Positions 56,431 to 64,000 of a stretch of 64,000 bases of DNA are shown piece by piece. The notes below the pieces were generated by a model. The model ran no database searches. It was not told where the DNA came from and saw only the letters and a program-made list of their open reading frames with translations. The position numbers were made by a program, and so were the translations under genes. Origin of the DNA: Bradyrhizobium arachidis (GTDB lineage: Bacteria > Pseudomonadota > Alphaproteobacteria > Rhizobiales > Xanthobacteraceae); NCBI RefSeq assembly GCF_015291705.1, contig NZ_CP030050.1:3844001-3908000 (forward strand), in the 5' to 3' direction. The first letter of the stretch is position 1. Every line of letters begins with the position of its first letter.

Positions 56431-57447
56431 ATGGAAAAGATCTTGGCCAACTGGGAAAGCCTCTCGGTGTCGTCAGGCGCGTTGCGGTTCCTGGACACCA
56501 ATCTGCGCGGCATTGGACAGGTCATGTTCCAGGATAATCCGCTGAGCGGGGCGCTCTTCCTCGCCGCGATCGCCTGGGGCTCCTACGCTGCCGGCACACC
56601 CCAGGTCGCGATCGCCGGCGTGCTCGCGGTTATCGTCTCGAACCTGACGGCGCTATGGCTTCACGTCGAAAGCGAGCCGCTTCATTCCGGTCTCTATGGC
56701 TTCAACGGCATTCTCGTCGGCCTTGCGCTGGCAACGTTCCTGGCGCCCGGACCGCTGCTTTGGGTGTATGTGATCTTGGGGGCGGCCGTCTCCGTGGTCG
56801 TGATGCTTGCCACCACGAACGTCGTCAAGCCTTGGGGAGGCGCGCTCACATTTCCGTTCGTGCTCACGACGTGGCTGCTCTTGCTGGCTACGTATGGGTT
56901 TTCCGGCCTTGCGGGAACGGCGCTGCCGTCCGGCGCAGTCGTGACCGCCTTCCAACCCTACAAGGCGAACCCGCTCCAGCTGATCGACCTCGGCAATGGC
57001 GTGATCCTGAGCATCTCCCAGGTATTTCTGAAAGGCAGCGGCATCTCAGCGCTGCTCCTGCTTGCGGGGCTTGCTGTGAGCTCCCTCGCAGCAGCCGCCT
57101 TCGCGCTCGGGGGAGCGGTCTTGGCTGTGCTGACGGCCCATCTTTTCGGCGCCGAGAGTGACCTGATCACCGGTGGCCTGCTTGGGTTCAGTCCGGTTCT
57201 GACGGCGATCGCGCTTGGGACCGTCTTTTATCGGCCGAGCTGGCGCGTCGTGGCCTACGCAGCCCTTGCGACGGTGTTCACGGTGATCGCTCAGGCAGCC
57301 CTGAACGTGGCGTTGACCCCGTTTGCCATCCCGGCGCTTACGGCGCCCTTTGTCCTGGTGACGTGGCTGTTCCTGCTGCCGCGACAGCGGTTGGAGACGG
57401 TCGCTCCTGCCGCCAACGACGTCGAAAAGCCTGTCGCAGGAGCTTGA
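56431..57447 (+). CDS. UT family urea transporter
   Basis: 338 residues with about ten helices and the internal two-fold pattern of the UT family: LYGFNGILVGLALATFLAPG in the first half and LLGFSPVLTAIALGTVF in the equivalent position of the second. Passive urea channel feeding cytoplasmic urease. ATG 56431 with GAGGAGG; 47 bases after ureD, so part of the operon. Confidence 0.92.
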   Translation: MEKILANWESLSVSSGALRFLDTNLRGIGQVMFQDNPLSGALFLAAIAWGSYAAGTPQVAIAGVLAVIVSNLTALWLHVESEPLHSGLYGFNGILVGLALATFLAPGPLLWVYVILGAAVSVVVMLATTNVVKPWGGALTFPFVLTTWLLLLATYGFSGLAGTALPSGAVVTAFQPYKANPLQLIDLGNGVILSISQVFLKGSGISALLLLAGLAVSSLAAAAFALGGAVLAVLTAHLFGAESDLITGGLLGFSPVLTAIALGTVFYRPSWRVVAYAALATVFTVIAQAALNVALTPFAIPALTAPFVLVTWLFLLPRQRLETVAPAANDVEKPVAGA

Positions 57448-57493
57448 TCCGCAACGCGGCGATCATCGCTCCGAAATTGCTGGAAGGTGCACC

Positions 57494-58939
57494 ATGGGAT
57501 TGCTTGGGGTGTTGGTCGGACTAGCGCTGCTGATGTGGCTCGCGTACCGGGGCGTCAGCGTGCTGCTGGTCTCTCCGCTGGCGGCGCTCATCGCGGCCGC
57601 ATTCTCGGGCGAACCGTTGCTGGCGCAATGGACGCAAACATTCATGAGCGGGGCGGCGCGGTTCGTCGCGCAATGGTTTCCCATGTTCATGCTGGGTGGC
57701 CTGTTCGGCAAGCTGATGGGGGACAGCGGCTCGATCAGCGCCATCGCGCGAGGTCTGACGAAAAGGCTGGGAACCAGCCGCACGATATTGGCGGTGGTGA
57801 TCGCCTCGGCGATCGTGACCTACGGCGGCGTGAGCGTGTTCGTCGCATTCTTCGTGCTGGTGCCGATGGCGCACGAGATGTTCCGGGCCGCGGACCTGCC
57901 GCGCCGTCTGTTGCCGGCAACGATCGGGCTCGGTGCATTCACGTTCACGATGTCGGTGATGCCCGGAACGCCCTCAGTCAACAACGCCATTCCGATGCCG
58001 TACTTCGGCACCACCACCTTCGCGGCTCCCGGCCTCAGTATTATCGCGTCGATTATCATTTTCGTCTTCGGAATGTGGTGGCTACGTCGGGCCGAGGCGG
58101 CTGCACTCAAGGCCGGCGAGGGGTACGGCGGCGGGGTCGATGTCGCGCCGGTCGTCAGCGAGATGGTTCGCGAGCAGGCGGCCCCCGCAGGCGACTTCGA
58201 TCCGGCCGAGCTGCCGCATGGCAAGCCAGCCGAAAGTGGGCCTAGCTTCGCGCTCGCCGTGCTGCCCCTGGTCGTTGTCATTGGCACGAACTTCCTGATG
58301 TCGCTTGTGGTGTTCCCGCGACTCGATTTTTCGTTTCTATCGGAGGAGCAGTGGGGCGGCACGACCATCGGGGCCGTGTCCGGCGTCTGGTCAGTCATCG
58401 TAGCGCTCGTTGCAGCAAACCTGACCGTCCTTCTCGTCAACCTGCGACGCTTGCCCTCCGTGCGCGAAAGTCTCGACGCCGGAGCGAATTCCGCCGCGTT
58501 GCCGATGCTGATGATCGCGAGTCTTGTCGGCTTCGGCGCAGTCGTGGCCGCACTACCGGCATTTGCGACGGTTCGCGACGCGGTCTTCTCGATTCAGGGC
58601 GGACCGCTCGTCTCGCTGGCCGTCTCGATGAATGTCCTGGCGGGGTTGACCGGGACCGCGTCCGGCGGCATGGCCATCGTCCTCAACGCGTTCGGCGACG
58701 ACTTCATGCGCCTCGCGGCCGAGCACCACCTCGCTCCGGAATTGATGCATCGCATCACGACGATGAGCGCCGGTACACTGGACGCGCTTCCCCACAACGG
58801 CACCGTGCTCCTGCTGTTGCAGATCAGTGGTCTCACCCACCGTGAAAGCTATCTCGACATGGTGATGACCGTGATCGTCAGCTGCATCATCGCGCTCGTT
58901 GCCGTCCTGATCCTGGGGTCGATGTTCGGATCGTTCTAA
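57494..58939 (+). CDS. GntP family permease
   Basis: 481 residues, 12 or so helices, GntP/Ion-transporter superfamily: FVAQWFPMFMLGGLFGKLMG, YGGVSVFVAFFVLVPMAHEM, PGTPSVNNAIPMPYFGT and, near the end, GTLDALPHNGTVLLLLQISG. Relatives import gluconate, fructuronate, D-serine or 3-hydroxybutyrate. It is 46 bases after the urea transporter on the same strand, but has no obvious link with urea; it converges with the SDR gene and may share its catabolic role. Confidence 0.88.
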   Translation: MGLLGVLVGLALLMWLAYRGVSVLLVSPLAALIAAAFSGEPLLAQWTQTFMSGAARFVAQWFPMFMLGGLFGKLMGDSGSISAIARGLTKRLGTSRTILAVVIASAIVTYGGVSVFVAFFVLVPMAHEMFRAADLPRRLLPATIGLGAFTFTMSVMPGTPSVNNAIPMPYFGTTTFAAPGLSIIASIIIFVFGMWWLRRAEAAALKAGEGYGGGVDVAPVVSEMVREQAAPAGDFDPAELPHGKPAESGPSFALAVLPLVVVIGTNFLMSLVVFPRLDFSFLSEEQWGGTTIGAVSGVWSVIVALVAANLTVLLVNLRRLPSVRESLDAGANSAALPMLMIASLVGFGAVVAALPAFATVRDAVFSIQGGPLVSLAVSMNVLAGLTGTASGGMAIVLNAFGDDFMRLAAEHHLAPELMHRITTMSAGTLDALPHNGTVLLLLQISGLTHRESYLDMVMTVIVSCIIALVAVLILGSMFGSF

Positions 58940-58940
58940 C

Positions 58941-59675
58941 TCATCCCGCAAGGAATCCGCCGTCCACCGCGACCACCGTACCCGTCGCATATTGCGACGC
59001 CGGCATGCAGAGGAATGCGACTGCGCCGGCAATGTCCTCTGGTTGTCCCCAGCGCTTGAAGGCAGTGCGGTCGGCGATGCGTTGATAATGTGCGCGATCG
59101 GTGCGGCCGGCGGCGTTGATCGCGGTTTCGATGTAGCCGGGTGCCACCGCATTGACGCGGATACCTTCCTCGGCCCATTTGAGGGCGAGTGCCTTGGTCA
59201 ACATCACGACGCCGCCCTTGCTGGCGCAATAGGCAGGGATGCGCGGCAGCGCCAGCGTCGCATTCATCGAGGCGATGTTGACGATCGAACCCTTGCTCTG
59301 CGCGAGCAGCGGACGGAATGCCATGCAGGTCCGGAACGTGCCGGTGAGATTGACGTCGAGCACCTTCATGAAAGTCTCGATCTCGAATTCCTTGTCGCGT
59401 GCAAGAATGCCGGCGCAATTGACCAGCGCGTCGACGCGCTTGTGCTGGCGGGCGAATGACATGACAGCCGCATCATCGGTGACATCCAGCGTCGCGAGCG
59501 TGAGGCCCGCGCGTGGCTTGAGCAGGGTGCGGGCAAGATCGGTATCGTTGGCACCGGTTGCCGTGACAGTCGCGCCGAGGTCGCAAAACTGGTTGCTGAT
59601 CGCAGCGCCGATGTCGCCGGCGCCGCCGATCACGACGGCATGAAAGCCGGGTGCGAGAGAAAAGTTGGAATTCAT
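58941..59675 (-). CDS. SDR family oxidoreductase
   Basis: 244 residues of classical short-chain dehydrogenase: nucleotide site [10 protein letters not shown] near residue 18, NCAGIL, Ser in IASMNA, catalytic Tyr and Lys in AYCASKGG (YxxxK), and closing [13 protein letters not shown]. Substrate probably a sugar or polyol. Encoded ten bases after the LacI-type repressor on the same strand, so co-transcribed and likely part of the pathway it controls. Length standard. Confidence 0.93.
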   Translation of the reverse strand: MNSNFSLAPGFHAVVIGGAGDIGAAISNQFCDLGATVTATGANDTDLARTLLKPRAGLTLATLDVTDDAAVMSFARQHKRVDALVNCAGILARDKEFEIETFMKVLDVNLTGTFRTCMAFRPLLAQSKGSIVNIASMNATLALPRIPAYCASKGGVVMLTKALALKWAEEGIRVNAVAPGYIETAINAAGRTDRAHYQRIADRTAFKRWGQPEDIAGAVAFLCMPASQYATGTVVAVDGGFLAG

Positions 59676-59685
59676 CGCGCGTGTC

Positions 59686-60726
59686 TCACTTCAGGGATTT
59701 CGGAGGAGGAGCAGTCGATTCACGGACCACCAGCGAGAAGTCGATCTCGCGGTGCATGATGGTCTGCTCGCCGGCGAGGCTTCGGACCAGATATTCGCCC
59801 GCACGCTGCCAGGTTTCTCCGGTCGGGACGTGGATCGTGGTCAGGCTCGGCCGCAAATGGCGGCTCCAGTCGAGATCGTCGAAGCCGACGACCGACAGAT
59901 CGCGCGGCACCGAGAATCCGTCGCGCTCCGCCTCGAGCAGCACGCCATAGGCGATGACGTCGTTGCCGCAGACTACGGCCGTCGGGCGGTCCTTGAGGTT
60001 GAGGAGATAGCGGGCCGCCTCGCGGGCGTCGTCGAGCGTATAGGGCACCTCGACATGCCATTGCGGGGGAAGCTCGAGGCCGTTCTCGGCGAGCGCGCGG
60101 CGGAAGCCGGCGACGCGGGCGCTGGCGCGGTCATTGTTGCGCTGGAGCGCAGAGACGATCCCGATCCGGCGATGGCCGAGCTCGATGACATGTGCGGCGG
60201 CGCGATGGGCTGCGGCCTCATTGTCGGTGCCGACGCAAGGGTAGGGGCGGTCAGGCTGATAGATGCCGACATTGATGAAGGGCACCGCATTGTCGGCGAG
60301 CAGTTTTCGCAATCCGTCGTGATGGCAATCGCCGCGCAGCACGAGGCCGTCGACACCGCGGCTGATCAGATTGCGCGCCTGCTGCAATTCGACGTCGAGG
60401 TCGTAGCCGCTGGTGGTGAGGAACAGCATGTATCCGACCGAGGACAGATACTGCTGCAGCGAGGCAATGCCGCGCGCGAACATCGTGTTGTCGATGGTCG
60501 GCACGATCGCGCCGAGCGTGCGCGAGCGGCGCGATGAGAGGATCCGTGCCGGCGCATGCGGGATGTAGCCGAGCGCGTCGATGGCCTGCTCGATGCGCGC
60601 GCGTAAGGACGGGCTCACCGCGTTGGGATTGTTGAGGGCGCGCGAGACCGATGCCGTCGAGACGCCGGCGCGGGCCGCCACGGCGCGGATGCCCTGCTTC
60701 ACAGACTTGGCGTTGGTCAGTCTCAT
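59686..60726 (-). CDS. LacI family transcriptional regulator
   Basis: 346 residues: N-terminal helix-turn-helix ([20 protein letters not shown]) and hinge helix ([13 protein letters not shown]), then a periplasmic-binding-protein-like sensor domain with [20 protein letters not shown] near the end. Start MRLTNAKS at 60726 leaves a perfect operator-like palindrome three bases upstream, so autoregulation is likely. Divergent from the sugar ABC transporter. Confidence 0.93.
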   Translation of the reverse strand: MRLTNAKSVKQGIRAVAARAGVSTASVSRALNNPNAVSPSLRARIEQAIDALGYIPHAPARILSSRRSRTLGAIVPTIDNTMFARGIASLQQYLSSVGYMLFLTTSGYDLDVELQQARNLISRGVDGLVLRGDCHHDGLRKLLADNAVPFINVGIYQPDRPYPCVGTDNEAAAHRAAAHVIELGHRRIGIVSALQRNNDRASARVAGFRRALAENGLELPPQWHVEVPYTLDDAREAARYLLNLKDRPTAVVCGNDVIAYGVLLEAERDGFSVPRDLSVVGFDDLDWSRHLRPSLTTIHVPTGETWQRAGEYLVRSLAGEQTIMHREIDFSLVVRESTAPPPKSLK

Positions 60727-60728
60727 GA

Positions 60729-60742
60729 ATGTAACGTTACAT
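60729..60742. promoter_or_regulatory. LacI-type operator ATGTAACGTTACAT
   Basis: Perfect 14-base palindrome with central CG next to the repressor start codon. TGTAACG half-sites match those of LacI/GalR family operators. Confidence 0.75.
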
Positions 60743-60811
60743 CTTGCGTAGGGAGCCGCTCGGTAGCGATAATGTCGCAAATCTGCCGTGGATTGTGCAG
60801 CTTGTCCATGC

Positions 60812-60852
60812 TTGACAGGGCGGATGTGAGGTTTATTTTGTAACCGTTTTCA
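60812..60852 (+). promoter_or_regulatory. Promoter and LacI-type operator of the ABC transporter operon
   Basis: TTGACA at 60812, a 16-base spacer and TATTTT at 60834 form a sigma-70-type promoter. TGTAACCGTTTTCA at 60839-60852 differs at one position from the symmetrical TGTAACCGGTTTCA and covers the expected transcript start, where a bound repressor would block initiation. Confidence 0.7.
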
Positions 60853-60916
60853 GTGGTGCTCAAACGTGTTCAAAATGGTCCGCCAGCTTAAGGCGGCCAG
60901 CCGGGAGGAGAGTTCG

Positions 60917-62215
60917 ATGAAGGCCAGGATGCTCGCGACGCATGTCGCGTTGCCCGTTCTCGCGATTGCCGTCAGCGCGCAGGCGCGCGCCGCCGATTTC
61001 GACTGGATGAAGTTCAAGGGCAAGACCGTCACCTTTCTCGCCAACAATAATCCGGTCTCGCAGGCGCTGCTGACCTACAAAGCTGATTTCGAGAAGCTGA
61101 CCGGCATGACCCTGAAGGTCGACGGTTATCAGGAACAGCAGATGCGCCAGCGTCTGGTCACCGTCATGAATGCGAACAGCGACGAGGTCGACGTGTTCAT
61201 GACGCTGCCTTCGCGCGAGGGCGAGCAGTTCGCGGCGGCCGGATGGTACGCTGATCTCACGACAATGGCCAAGAACGAGGTCGCCAAGGACTATGATCCG
61301 AGCGGGGTGAGCCAGGCCCTGCTCAAGGCCGCGACCTTCAACGGTAAGCTCACCAGCATGCCCATGAATCTCGAAGGGCCGATCTTCTATTATCGCACCG
61401 ACATCTTCAAGAAGTGCGGCCTCGATGCGCCGAAGACGATCAAGGACGTCGAGGCTGCGGCCGAGAAGATCAAGACCTGCGATGGCACGGTGACGCCGTT
61501 CGTCTCGCGCGGCCTCAAGCCGGCGGTCGCCTACACCTTCAGCAACCTGCTGCACAATATCGGCGGCACATACATCGCCAACGGCAAGTCGAACCTCTGT
61601 TCGGCCAAGGGCAAGGAGGCGCTTGACACCTATAGCCGGCTGCTGCGCGACTTCGGACCGCCCGGCGTCGTCAACTACAGCTTCCAGCAGATTTCGGCGC
61701 TCTATCGCGGCGGCCGCGCCGCAATGGCGTTCGAATCCTCGAATGAGCTGCGCACGGTGATGGAAGGCGGTGCGCGCCTGAAGGACACCGGCCTGCTGCC
61801 GTTCCCGGCGGGCGATGCCGGCCAGGTGCCGACCACGATCGGCTGGGGCATGGCAGTGTCCTCGCACAGCAAGCAGCCGGATGCGGCCTGGTACTTCGTG
61901 CAATGGGCGACCAGCCCCGAGGTGCAGAAGAAGATGGCGCTCCAGGGCATCGCGCCGCCGCGCCCGTCCGTCGCCAACGATCCCGAATATCGCAAGTGGA
62001 TCGACGAGGAGCCGGTGCGGAAGGAATGGCAGGCCGCGCTCGACGTGCTCGCCACCAAGGGTTCGTCCGAAGTCGGCTATCCCATCGTCGCCAATCCGCA
62101 ATCGCGCGAGTTCATCGGGCAGGCGGTGCAGGACCTGATCCTGAAGCAGAAGCCGATCGACCAAGCCTGCGCGGATGCCGACAAGGCGCTCGATGCGCTG
62201 ATCGCACTGAATTAA
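60917..62215 (+). CDS. Sugar ABC transporter substrate-binding protein
   Basis: 432 residues: signal peptide (cleavage after ARA near residue 25) and a family 1 extracellular binding domain, with MKFKGKTVTFLANNNPVSQA, KLTGMTLKVDGYQEQQMRQR, and YRGGRAAMAFESSNELRTVM. Binds a sugar or polyol in the periplasm; which one is not readable. ATG 60917 follows GGGAGGAG. Controlled by the LacI-type operators upstream. A hairpin follows the gene, which commonly keeps binding-protein mRNA more abundant than the permease part. Confidence 0.92.
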   Translation: MKARMLATHVALPVLAIAVSAQARAADFDWMKFKGKTVTFLANNNPVSQALLTYKADFEKLTGMTLKVDGYQEQQMRQRLVTVMNANSDEVDVFMTLPSREGEQFAAAGWYADLTTMAKNEVAKDYDPSGVSQALLKAATFNGKLTSMPMNLEGPIFYYRTDIFKKCGLDAPKTIKDVEAAAEKIKTCDGTVTPFVSRGLKPAVAYTFSNLLHNIGGTYIANGKSNLCSAKGKEALDTYSRLLRDFGPPGVVNYSFQQISALYRGGRAAMAFESSNELRTVMEGGARLKDTGLLPFPAGDAGQVPTTIGWGMAVSSHSKQPDAAWYFVQWATSPEVQKKMALQGIAPPRPSVANDPEYRKWIDEEPVRKEWQAALDVLATKGSSEVGYPIVANPQSREFIGQAVQDLILKQKPIDQACADADKALDALIALN

Positions 62216-62223
62216 CGGCCTCT

Positions 62224-62250
62224 TGCCGGTAGGCAAGCTGCCTGCCGGCA
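62224..62250 (+). terminator. Intercistronic hairpin after the binding-protein gene
   Basis: TGCCGGTAGGCA and TGCCTGCCGGCA form a 12-bp stem (one T-G wobble) with a three-base loop and no T-run, so it more likely stabilises the upstream mRNA or attenuates than terminates fully. Confidence 0.55.
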
Positions 62251-62276
62251 CCTAATTCGATCGAGGACACCAACGC

Positions 62277-63164
62277 ATGTCGGACACGGCTGCGACACTG
62301 ACGCAGGACCGGCAGAAGCTGGAGATGGCGGCGCTTTCGGCACCGGCCGTGATCTTCACGGTCGCGATGATCGCGTTTCCGGTCCTCTATACGATCTGGC
62401 TCGGCTTCCAGACGTTCTCCTCGACCGGCAAGCAGTCGTTCGCGGGCCTCGCCAATTATTCGAAGTTGATTTCGGACTACGAGTTCTGGCACGGACTGTG
62501 GGTCACCATCGCGCTTTATGTGCTGTCGCTGGTGCTCCAGCTCGTCTTCGGCGTCTGGCTGGCGCTGGTGCTGTTCCACGCCAAGCGCCTGCCGGGCATC
62601 GTGCGCTCGCTGTTCATCTCGCCCTTCATGATGCCGCCGGTGGTGGCGGGCATGATGTGGCTGGTCATCCTCGATCCGTCGCTGGGCGCCGCCAACTATA
62701 TCCTGCAATCGCTCGGCCTGCCGCCCTCGGACTGGCTGGCCTCGCCGACATGGGTCATTCCGACCGTGGCGCTGATCGACAGCTGGCAGTGGACGCCTTA
62801 CGTCGCGCTGATCGTACTGGGCGGGCTGCAGTCGCTGCCGCCGAGCGTCTACGAGGCCGCGCAGATCGACGGCGCATCGCCGTTCAAGACGTTCCAGCGC
62901 ATCACGCTGCCGCTGCTGCTGCCGACCATCGTCACCGCGGCGATCCTGCGCAGCGTCGATCTCCTGCGCTTCTTCGACATCATCTACATCACCACTCAGG
63001 GCGGCCCGGGCAACGCTTCCAACACGCTCAACATCTACGGCTTCCGGGTCGGCTTCGAATTCTTCAACATCGGCTATGCCAGCGCCCTGATGCTGACGCT
63101 GACGGCGATCGTGTTCGGCGCCTTGCTCGCCTTCAACCGCCTGCGCGGCGCGGTGGCGTGGTGA
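62277..63164 (+). CDS. Sugar ABC transporter permease (MalF type)
   Basis: 295 residues, six helices. The EAA loop reads VYEAAQIDGASPFKTFQRIT. N-terminal helix APAVIFTVAMIAFPVLYTIW is typical of the MalF/UgpA class. Works with the following permease; the ATPase gene is not in the window. Confidence 0.93.
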   Translation: MSDTAATLTQDRQKLEMAALSAPAVIFTVAMIAFPVLYTIWLGFQTFSSTGKQSFAGLANYSKLISDYEFWHGLWVTIALYVLSLVLQLVFGVWLALVLFHAKRLPGIVRSLFISPFMMPPVVAGMMWLVILDPSLGAANYILQSLGLPPSDWLASPTWVIPTVALIDSWQWTPYVALIVLGGLQSLPPSVYEAAQIDGASPFKTFQRITLPLLLPTIVTAAILRSVDLLRFFDIIYITTQGGPGNASNTLNIYGFRVGFEFFNIGYASALMLTLTAIVFGALLAFNRLRGAVAW

Positions 63165-63168
63165 CCTC

Positions 63169-63996
63169 ATGACCGACGCAGCCACCACCGATCGCTGGAT
63201 CCGCTGGCTCAACACGCTGCAGCTCGTGCTCGCCGGCGTGCTCATCATGGCGCCGACGGTCTGGATGGTGCTGTCCTCGTTCAAGCCGTCGTTCGAGGTC
63301 ACCGCCTATCCGCCGACGCTGATCTTCACGCCGACGCTGGAGAACTATGTCGAGCTGACCAAGACCACGCCGTTCCTCAGCTACGCGCTCAACAGCCTGA
63401 TCGTCACGGTCGGCTCGACCGCGCTCGGCCTGCTGTTTGGAATTCCCGCCGCTTTCGCCGTCTCCTGGACGCGCATCTCATGGCCGGCGATCCTGACGCT
63501 CGCAGCGCGCATGGCGCCGGGCACTCTGTTTCTGCTGCCGTGGTACGTCATGTTCCGGCAAATCGGCATGATCGGCTCGTACACCGCGCTGATCCTCAGC
63601 CATGCCGTGATCACGCTGCCGATCGTGATCTGGGTCTTGCTGCCGTCGTTCGACGGCATACCACGCAGCGTGTTCGAGGCGGCGCAGGTCGACGGATGCA
63701 GCGTCACGCGCATCCTCTGGCGCATCGCGCTGCCGCTGGTGGCGTCCGGCGTGGCTGTCTCCGCGATCCTCGCCTTCGTCTTCTCTTGGAACTACTTCCT
63801 GTTTGCGCTGGTGCTCTCCAATGGCGACACCAAGACGCTGATCGCGGCGGCCTTCAACTTCATCGGCGAAGGCTCGACGCAATGGGGCGCCCTCATGGCC
63901 GCGGCGACGCTGATCGCATTGCCGCCGCTTGTGCTCGCCGCCCTGGTTCAGCGCTGGCTGGTGTCCGGACTGACGCTCGGCGCGGTGAAAGGCTAG
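63169..63996 (+). CDS. Sugar ABC transporter permease (MalG type)
   Basis: 275 residues, six helices with the EAA loop VFEAAQVDGCSVTRILWRIA and the opening VLIMAPTVWMVLSSFKPSFE of MalG/UgpE proteins. Complete; it ends four bases before the window edge. Follows its partner by four bases. The ATP-binding subunit and catabolic enzymes presumably lie beyond the right edge. Confidence 0.93.
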   Translation: MTDAATTDRWIRWLNTLQLVLAGVLIMAPTVWMVLSSFKPSFEVTAYPPTLIFTPTLENYVELTKTTPFLSYALNSLIVTVGSTALGLLFGIPAAFAVSWTRISWPAILTLAARMAPGTLFLLPWYVMFRQIGMIGSYTALILSHAVITLPIVIWVLLPSFDGIPRSVFEAAQVDGCSVTRILWRIALPLVASGVAVSAILAFVFSWNYFLFALVLSNGDTKTLIAAAFNFIGEGSTQWGALMAAATLIALPPLVLAALVQRWLVSGLTLGAVKG

Positions 63997-64000
63997 GTAT

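Overview
The window is GC-rich alphaproteobacterial chromosome, most like Bradyrhizobium or a close relative (Nitrobacteraceae). The grounds are the families present (ABC_sub_bind proteins, DUF992, DUF6894, DUF3141, a Tat-exported Gly/Trp/Pro protein), frequent 4-nt ATGA gene overlaps, and repeated FixK/FNR-type palindromes. No rRNA, tRNA, CRISPR array, insertion sequence or phage region was seen, and base composition looks even except in a few intergenic stretches.

Left part (1-31 kb): eight intergenic palindromes of the form TTGA-N6-TCAA (at 398, 2918, 9358, 13568, 14683, 18450, 25759 and 27366) lie 40-95 bases from start codons, often between divergent genes. This looks like a dense low-oxygen (FixK/FNR-type) gene set. 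It contains an AspT-type antiporter cut by the window edge, a YoaK-SulP pair, a split Orn/Lys/Arg decarboxylase followed by a second AspT-type antiporter, polyphosphate kinase 2, a DUF3302-like/HlyD pair, a sensor kinase with an ABC_sub_bind-type periplasmic domain and a stand-alone protein of the same family, and envelope proteins DUF3300, DUF2950 and two related secreted glycine-rich proteins. It then holds an operon DUF3141 (PhaC-like triad)-pta-ackA-fabI, a CoA-transferase plus MaoC hydratase operon, three alpha/beta hydrolase genes (one a secreted double-domain protein) and a phasin. Read together this suggests energy and redox management without oxygen: acetate fermentation, handling of hydroxyacyl/acetoacetyl carbon, polyphosphate, and decarboxylation/antiport.

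Middle (31-49.6 kb): an RND efflux pump with adaptor; small envelope proteins and an HdeD-like protein; a yhiI-rbbA-yhhJ type ABC exporter; a DUF992 protein, a multi-pass membrane protein and an AI-2E family permease; a BI-1/YccA protein and a DUF1269 protein; then a PAS/HisKA_3 histidine kinase with two tandem LuxR-type response regulators.

Right part (49.6-64 kb): a NiCoT nickel permease divergent from a complete urease operon ureABC-EFG-D with a UT-type urea transporter; a GntP permease; an SDR oxidoreductase with a LacI-type repressor; and, divergent from the repressor, a sugar ABC transporter (binding protein and two permeases) with LacI-type operators. The carbohydrate operon probably continues past the right edge.
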